Origin: DATEDA01 sp963744255
GTDB lineage: Bacteria; Pseudomonadota; Gammaproteobacteria; Burkholderiales; SG8-39
Direction of reading: 5' to 3'
Assembly: GCA_963744255.1 (NCBI GenBank)
Contig: CAVUSZ010000042.1
Coordinates: 79,883-143,882, forward strand
Length of the DNA stretch: 64,000 bases
In this document: piece by piece, positions 60,838 through 64,000 of the stretch
How positions within the stretch are numbered: the stretch's first letter is position 1
Layout of the letters: each line of letters starts with the position of its first letter
The notes under the pieces: model-generated
Told to the model about the DNA's origin: nothing
The model's input: the letters and a program-made list of their open reading frames with translations, nothing else
The model's database searches: none
Made by a program: the position numbers and the translations under genes

Positions 60838-62049
60838 CTAACCCCGTGCAAGGGTGGTGGCGATATCCGTCCGATACGCCCGCCACGCCGGAACGAGCCC
60901 GGCGACGAGGCCGATGCCGGCGGCGAGCGCGACCAGCCAGAGCTCGGACCCGAGCCACGCCGCGCCGGTGATCCGGCCCTGCTGCTCCGCGGCCAGCATT
61001 GCGCCCACGGCTTCGGCGGCGAGATGGCCGAGCACGAGGCCGAGCGCGGCGCCGACCAGCGCGAGCGCGACCGCCTCGAGCAGCACGAGGCGCATGAGCT
61101 TCCCGGGCGAGGCGCCGAGCATGCGCATGATCGCAAGATCGTAGCGGCGCTCCTCCATCGCGTTGTAGAGCGCGATAAAGATCGAGAGCCCGGCTGCCGC
61201 GAGCAGCACGAGCGCGAACGCGCGCAGCACTTCGACACCGACGCCGAGCATACGGAAGAGGCGCGCGCTCTCGTACGCGGGCGAGGCCGCCTGCAGGGCG
61301 CTGGTCGAGTTGACGAAGCGCGGCAGCGTCGCCGCGGCGATCGGGCTCGCATACTGGACGAGGAGCGCGGTGATCTCCTGCTCGTCCTCGCGCAAGGCTG
61401 CGAGCACCTCCTTCGGATCCTCGTGCTTGCCGGGATGGACGTGAACGAACCAGACGCTCTGCACGCTGCAGAGCACGAGCCGGTCGAGGACGGTGCCGGT
61501 GGGCTTGAGCACGCCCACGACCTTGTACGGCCGCTCGCCGTGCTCTTCGCCGCCCTCGGCGATCCCATGGCTGCCGATGAACTCGCCGCCGACGGCGAGC
61601 CCGGTGCCGCGCGCCGCCTCCGCGCCCAGGACCGCTTCCATCGGCTCCCGCCACAGCCGCCCGGCCGCCGGCTCGCCGCCATAGTGGGCGACGTAGTCGT
61701 GCGTCGTGCCGACGATCCGGAAGCCGCGGAAGCTGTCGCCGAGCGCCAGCGGGATCGCCTTCCTGACCGCCCGGTTCCGGGCGAGCTCGTTCGCGGCGGC
61801 GAGCGGGATGTTGCCGGTGGGCGCGTCGAGATGGAACACGGCGGACAGAATGAGCTGCATCGGACTGCCCTTCGCGCCGGCCACCAGGTCGATGCCGCGC
61901 GCGTCGCGACCCATCCGCTCCTCGACCTGGTGCGTGGCGAGCAGGACGAACGCGATCGTCCCGACCCCGAGCGCGAGCAGCACGAGGTTGAGCGCCGTGT
62001 TGAGCGGCTTCGCCCCGAGGTACGCCAGACTGAGGCGCGCGAGGTTCAC
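60838..62049 (-). CDS. ABC transporter permease (FtsX/MacB-like)
   Basis: A 403-residue protein from GTG 62049. One membrane helix near residues 18-38, a periplasmic MacB-type core of ~215 residues, then three helices in the last third; AIMRMLGASPGKLMRLVLLEAV before the second of these is typical. It overlaps its ATPase by four bases. With DUF3299 and zinc genes nearby it matches the Zur-regulated ZrmC/PA4065-type permease. Function in metal or lipoprotein handling is unresolved. Confidence 0.82.
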   Translation of the reverse strand: MNLARLSLAYLGAKPLNTALNLVLLALGVGTIAFVLLATHQVEERMGRDARGIDLVAGAKGSPMQLILSAVFHLDAPTGNIPLAAANELARNRAVRKAIPLALGDSFRGFRIVGTTHDYVAHYGGEPAAGRLWREPMEAVLGAEAARGTGLAVGGEFIGSHGIAEGGEEHGERPYKVVGVLKPTGTVLDRLVLCSVQSVWFVHVHPGKHEDPKEVLAALREDEQEITALLVQYASPIAAATLPRFVNSTSALQAASPAYESARLFRMLGVGVEVLRAFALVLLAAAGLSIFIALYNAMEERRYDLAIMRMLGASPGKLMRLVLLEAVALALVGAALGLVLGHLAAEAVGAMLAAEQQGRITGAAWLGSELWLVALAAGIGLVAGLVPAWRAYRTDIATTLARG

Positions 62050-62672
62050 AGCTCCACCCGGTTCGAGAACCGCGCCCGCACGCGCTGATCGTGAGTGGCG
62101 ACGACGAGCGTCGCGCCGCACGCCGCCGCCTGCGACTCGAGCAGCTCGATTGCCTGCGCGCAGTGCGCGTCGTCGAGGTTCGACGTCGGCTCGTCGGCCA
62201 AGATGAGACCCGGTCGGTTGATGACCGCCCGTGCCACGGCGACGCGCTGCGCCTCCCCGTGCGACAGCTCGGCGGGCCGCGCGTGGCCGCGGTCGGCGAG
62301 CCCCAGCGCCCCGAGCACCTCGCGCGCGCGCGCCCGGTCCTGCGGCAGGCCGGCGAGGTACTGGGCGAGGACCAGGTTGTCCTCGACGCCGAGACTGGAA
62401 ACGAGATGAAGCTTCTGCGGCACGAACCCGACGTGCCGCCCGCGAAACCTGTCGAGCTCGGATCCGGAGAGCCCCACGAGGTCCGCGCCCGCGACCGTCA
62501 CCCGCCCCTCGCTCGGCCGCAGCAATCCGCCGAGGATGCCGAGCAAGGTCGTCTTGCCGCTCCCCGACGGACCGAGCACAAGCCAGCGCTCGCCCACGGC
62601 CGCGCGCCACGCATCCAGCGCGAGCACCTGCCGGTCACCGTAGCGGTGTCTGAGTCCTTGGACCGAAATCAT
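62046..62672 (-). CDS. ABC transporter ATP-binding protein (LolD/MacB-like)
   Basis: A 208-residue ATPase. Walker A is GPSGSGKTTLLGILGG near residue 34, signature LSHGEAQRVAVARA near 135, and Walker B LILADEPTSNLDD near 155. It pairs with the overlapping permease. It is unlike ZnuC in detail and cannot simply be counted as the missing zinc ATPase, but that cannot be excluded. Confidence 0.88.
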   Translation of the reverse strand: MISVQGLRHRYGDRQVLALDAWRAAVGERWLVLGPSGSGKTTLLGILGGLLRPSEGRVTVAGADLVGLSGSELDRFRGRHVGFVPQKLHLVSSLGVEDNLVLAQYLAGLPQDRARAREVLGALGLADRGHARPAELSHGEAQRVAVARAVINRPGLILADEPTSNLDDAHCAQAIELLESQAAACGATLVVATHDQRVRARFSNRVEL

Positions 62673-62720
62673 CGAGGACTGTGCCGGCGACCGTCACCGG
62701 CCCCGCGCGAATCGGGCCAT

Positions 62721-62786
62721 CATCGCGGAGCGATGACGCCCCAGTTCGCGCAGTCATCGCGGCACGTTCCGCGACGCGATGACTGC
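62721..62786 (-). terminator. two hairpins downstream of the DksA-like gene
   Basis: A perfect 12-bp inverted repeat (GCAGTCATCGCG / CGCGATGACTGC, 62750-62786) starts at the stop codon itself. A second, smaller hairpin with the related ATCGC arms lies at 62721-62735. Neither has a T-run, so they may stabilise or attenuate the transcript rather than end it. Confidence 0.45.
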
Positions 62787-63244
62787 TAGTCGCCGTACAT
62801 CTTCTGCTTCTGCTCCCGGCGCTGCTGCGCCTCGACCGACAGGGTCGCCGTCGGCCGCGCGAGCAGTCGCGGGATGCCGATCGGCTCGCCGGTCTCCTCG
62901 CACCAGCCGTAGCTGCCGTCGTCGATGTGGAAGATCGACTCGTCGATCTTCTTCATCAGCTTGCGCTCGCGGTCGCGCGTGCGGAGCTCGAGCGCGTGCT
63001 CCTCCTCGATTGTCGCGCGGTCGGCGGGATCGGGGACCATGTCGTTCTCGCGCAGATGCTCGGAGGTAAGATCGGCGTTGGCGAGCAGCTCCTCCTTCAT
63101 CCTCACGAGGCGGTCGCGGAAGAACGCGAGCTGGGCCGCATTCATGTAGTCCGAATCCGGCATCTTGAGGATCTGCTCCTCGGTGAGGAGGACGGACTTG
63201 TCGTCCGACGCGGTCGGCTTCTTCACTGGATTTTGACGAGGCAT
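62786..63244 (-). CDS. dksA: DksA/TraR-family protein with degenerate zinc finger
   Basis: A 152-residue RNA-polymerase-binding protein from ATG 63244. The coiled-coil tip has EEHALELRTRDRERKLMKKI. The finger region reads SYGWCEETGEPIGIPRLLARPTATLS VEAQQ: only one of the four zinc cysteines remains (C-xx-T and S-xx-A). Zn-independent DksA2 proteins of this kind replace normal DksA in zinc starvation in Pseudomonas. Linkage to a COG0523 GTPase and znuAB fits that role. It overlaps the upstream gene by 22 bases. Confidence 0.88.
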   Translation of the reverse strand: MPRQNPVKKPTASDDKSVLLTEEQILKMPDSDYMNAAQLAFFRDRLVRMKEELLANADLTSEHLRENDMVPDPADRATIEEEHALELRTRDRERKLMKKIDESIFHIDDGSYGWCEETGEPIGIPRLLARPTATLSVEAQQRREQKQKMYGD

Positions 63245-64000
63245 TGCTCCAATCCCTGCAGAAAAACGTCTTTCGGAAGATTGCGGCCGATGAACACCAT
63301 GACCGACTCGCGGCGCTCGTCCCGGCCCCACGGCCGGCCGATGTCACCGCCCATCAGCATGTGCACGCCCTGGAACACGACGCGGTGCGCATTGTCCTTC
63401 AGGTCGAGCACGCCCTTGTAGCGGAGAAGATCGTTGCCGTAGACCTGGATCATCGATGACAGGAACTCCTCGAGCCTCCCGCCGTCGAGCGGACGCTCCG
63501 CGCGGAACACGAACGACTGCACGGCGTCGTCGTGGTGGTGACCGTCGTGCTCGAGGAACTCCGGCTCGAGCTCGAGAATGGCGTTGAGGTTGAAGCCGCG
63601 GATGTCGAGGATGTCGTCGATCGGCGTCTGACCGAAGTGCACCGGCTTCACCGGCGCGCGCGGGTTCATCTGCGCCAGGCGCCGCTTGAGCGTCTCCGTA
63701 TCTTCGTCGCTCACGAGATCGGTCTTCGACATCAGGATGCGGTCGGCGAACCCCACTTGCTCCTGGGCCTCGTGGAACTCGTCGAGCTGCCTGGGCGCGT
63801 GCTTGGCATCGACCACGGTGATCACGCTGTCCAGCAGGTAGTACTCGCCAATGGCGTCGTCGAGGAAGAAGGTCTGCGCGACCGGGCCGGGGTCGGCCAT
63901 GCCGGTGGTCTCGATGATCACCCGCTCGAAGGCGAGCTCACCCTTCTCGCGCCGATTCTTGAGTTCGCCCAGGATGCGGACGAGGTCGCCGCGCACGGTG
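63223..64000 (-). CDS. COG0523/CobW-family GTPase, 5' end outside window
   Basis: At least 259 codons, entering from the right edge with TVRGDLVRILGEL, the stretch that follows the CxCC metal motif of the family. ERVIIETTGMADPGPVAQTF and the G4 motif ILMSKTDLVSDED are clear. A His-rich EHDGHHHDDAVQ near the middle and the C-terminal CobW_C domain are present. Zur-regulated members act as zinc metallochaperones. It overlaps the Zn-finger-less dksA, strengthening the zinc-starvation reading. Confidence 0.9.
   Translation of the reverse strand, partial: TVRGDLVRILGELKNRREKGELAFERVIIETTGMADPGPVAQTFFLDDAIGEYYLLDSVITVVDAKHAPRQLDEFHEAQEQVGFADRILMSKTDLVSDEDTETLKRRLAQMNPRAPVKPVHFGQTPIDDILDIRGFNLNAILELEPEFLEHDGHHHDDAVQSFVFRAERPLDGGRLEEFLSSMIQVYGNDLLRYKGVLDLKDNAHRVVFQGVHMLMGGDIGRPWGRDERRESVMVFIGRNLPKDVFLQGLEQCLVKIQ

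Overview
The window is about 68% GC and densely packed. Its gene order and content point to an aerobic Betaproteobacterium, Burkholderiales or a close relative, probably uncultured. The evidence is the ychF-pth-rplY-prs-tRNA-Gln-ispE-lolB order, rsmD-coaD-ferredoxin beside ftsY-ftsE-ftsX-rpoH, a cox operon that includes the 32-residue 'cytochrome oxidase small assembly protein', and the slmA / pyrimidine nucleotidase / argB neighbourhood. I could not run any search, so all family calls come from motifs and recalled family features.

Layout. 1-3.5 kb: a DUF3482 GTPase / DUF2868 membrane protein pair and a DsrE protein. 3.5-20.3 kb: housekeeping genes, namely an Fpg-like glycosylase, ychF, pth, rplY, prs, tRNA-Gln, ispE, lolB, a TPR lipoprotein, mutM, a dynamin-like GTPase, ferredoxin, coaD, rsmD, ftsYEX and rpoH. 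20.4-28.9 kb: cytochrome aa3 oxidase and its assembly genes (SCO1, ctaB, SURF1, coxC, DUF2970, ctaG, coxA, coxB), with ctaA absent from its expected place. 29-40.8 kb: bioC, comF, trmL, dodecin, gpsA, secB, grxC, rhodanese, envC, ctpA, moeB-like, slmA, a pyrimidine nucleotidase, an M15 peptidase and argB.

41-48 kb is an island with seven FNR/CRP-type palindromes (TTGAN6TCAA) in about 5.4 kb. They lie in front of a ctaA of unusual class, two duplicated hemerythrin-like genes, a third hemerythrin, an acyl-CoA dehydrogenase and nnrS. This reads as a low-oxygen / nitric-oxide regulon. 48-53.4 kb holds heat-shock genes with readable sigma-32 promoters (hsp20, hslVU), a PP-loop ATPase, a PCu(A)C copper chaperone and a STAS protein.

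53.5-64 kb reads as a zinc-starvation island, all on the minus strand: a COG0523 GTPase, a Zn-finger-less DksA, an ABC ATPase and permease, DUF3299, two small unknown proteins, an outer-membrane protein, znuA, znuB and tonB. An IS110-family element splits the ABC genes from their partners.

The most striking property cuts across all regions: many genes survive only as remnants inside otherwise compact DNA. They are the N-terminus of an AraC/cupin regulator, a two-ended M16 peptidase with its middle removed, gpmA with frameshifts and a large internal deletion, the N-terminus of sirB joined to ctaA, the C-terminus of cobA, the N-terminus of a universal stress protein, and C-terminal pieces of a TonB-dependent receptor and of a second tonB. 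Neighbouring essential genes are intact. This suggests gene loss by medium-sized deletions rather than generally poor sequence, although assembly error must be excluded.
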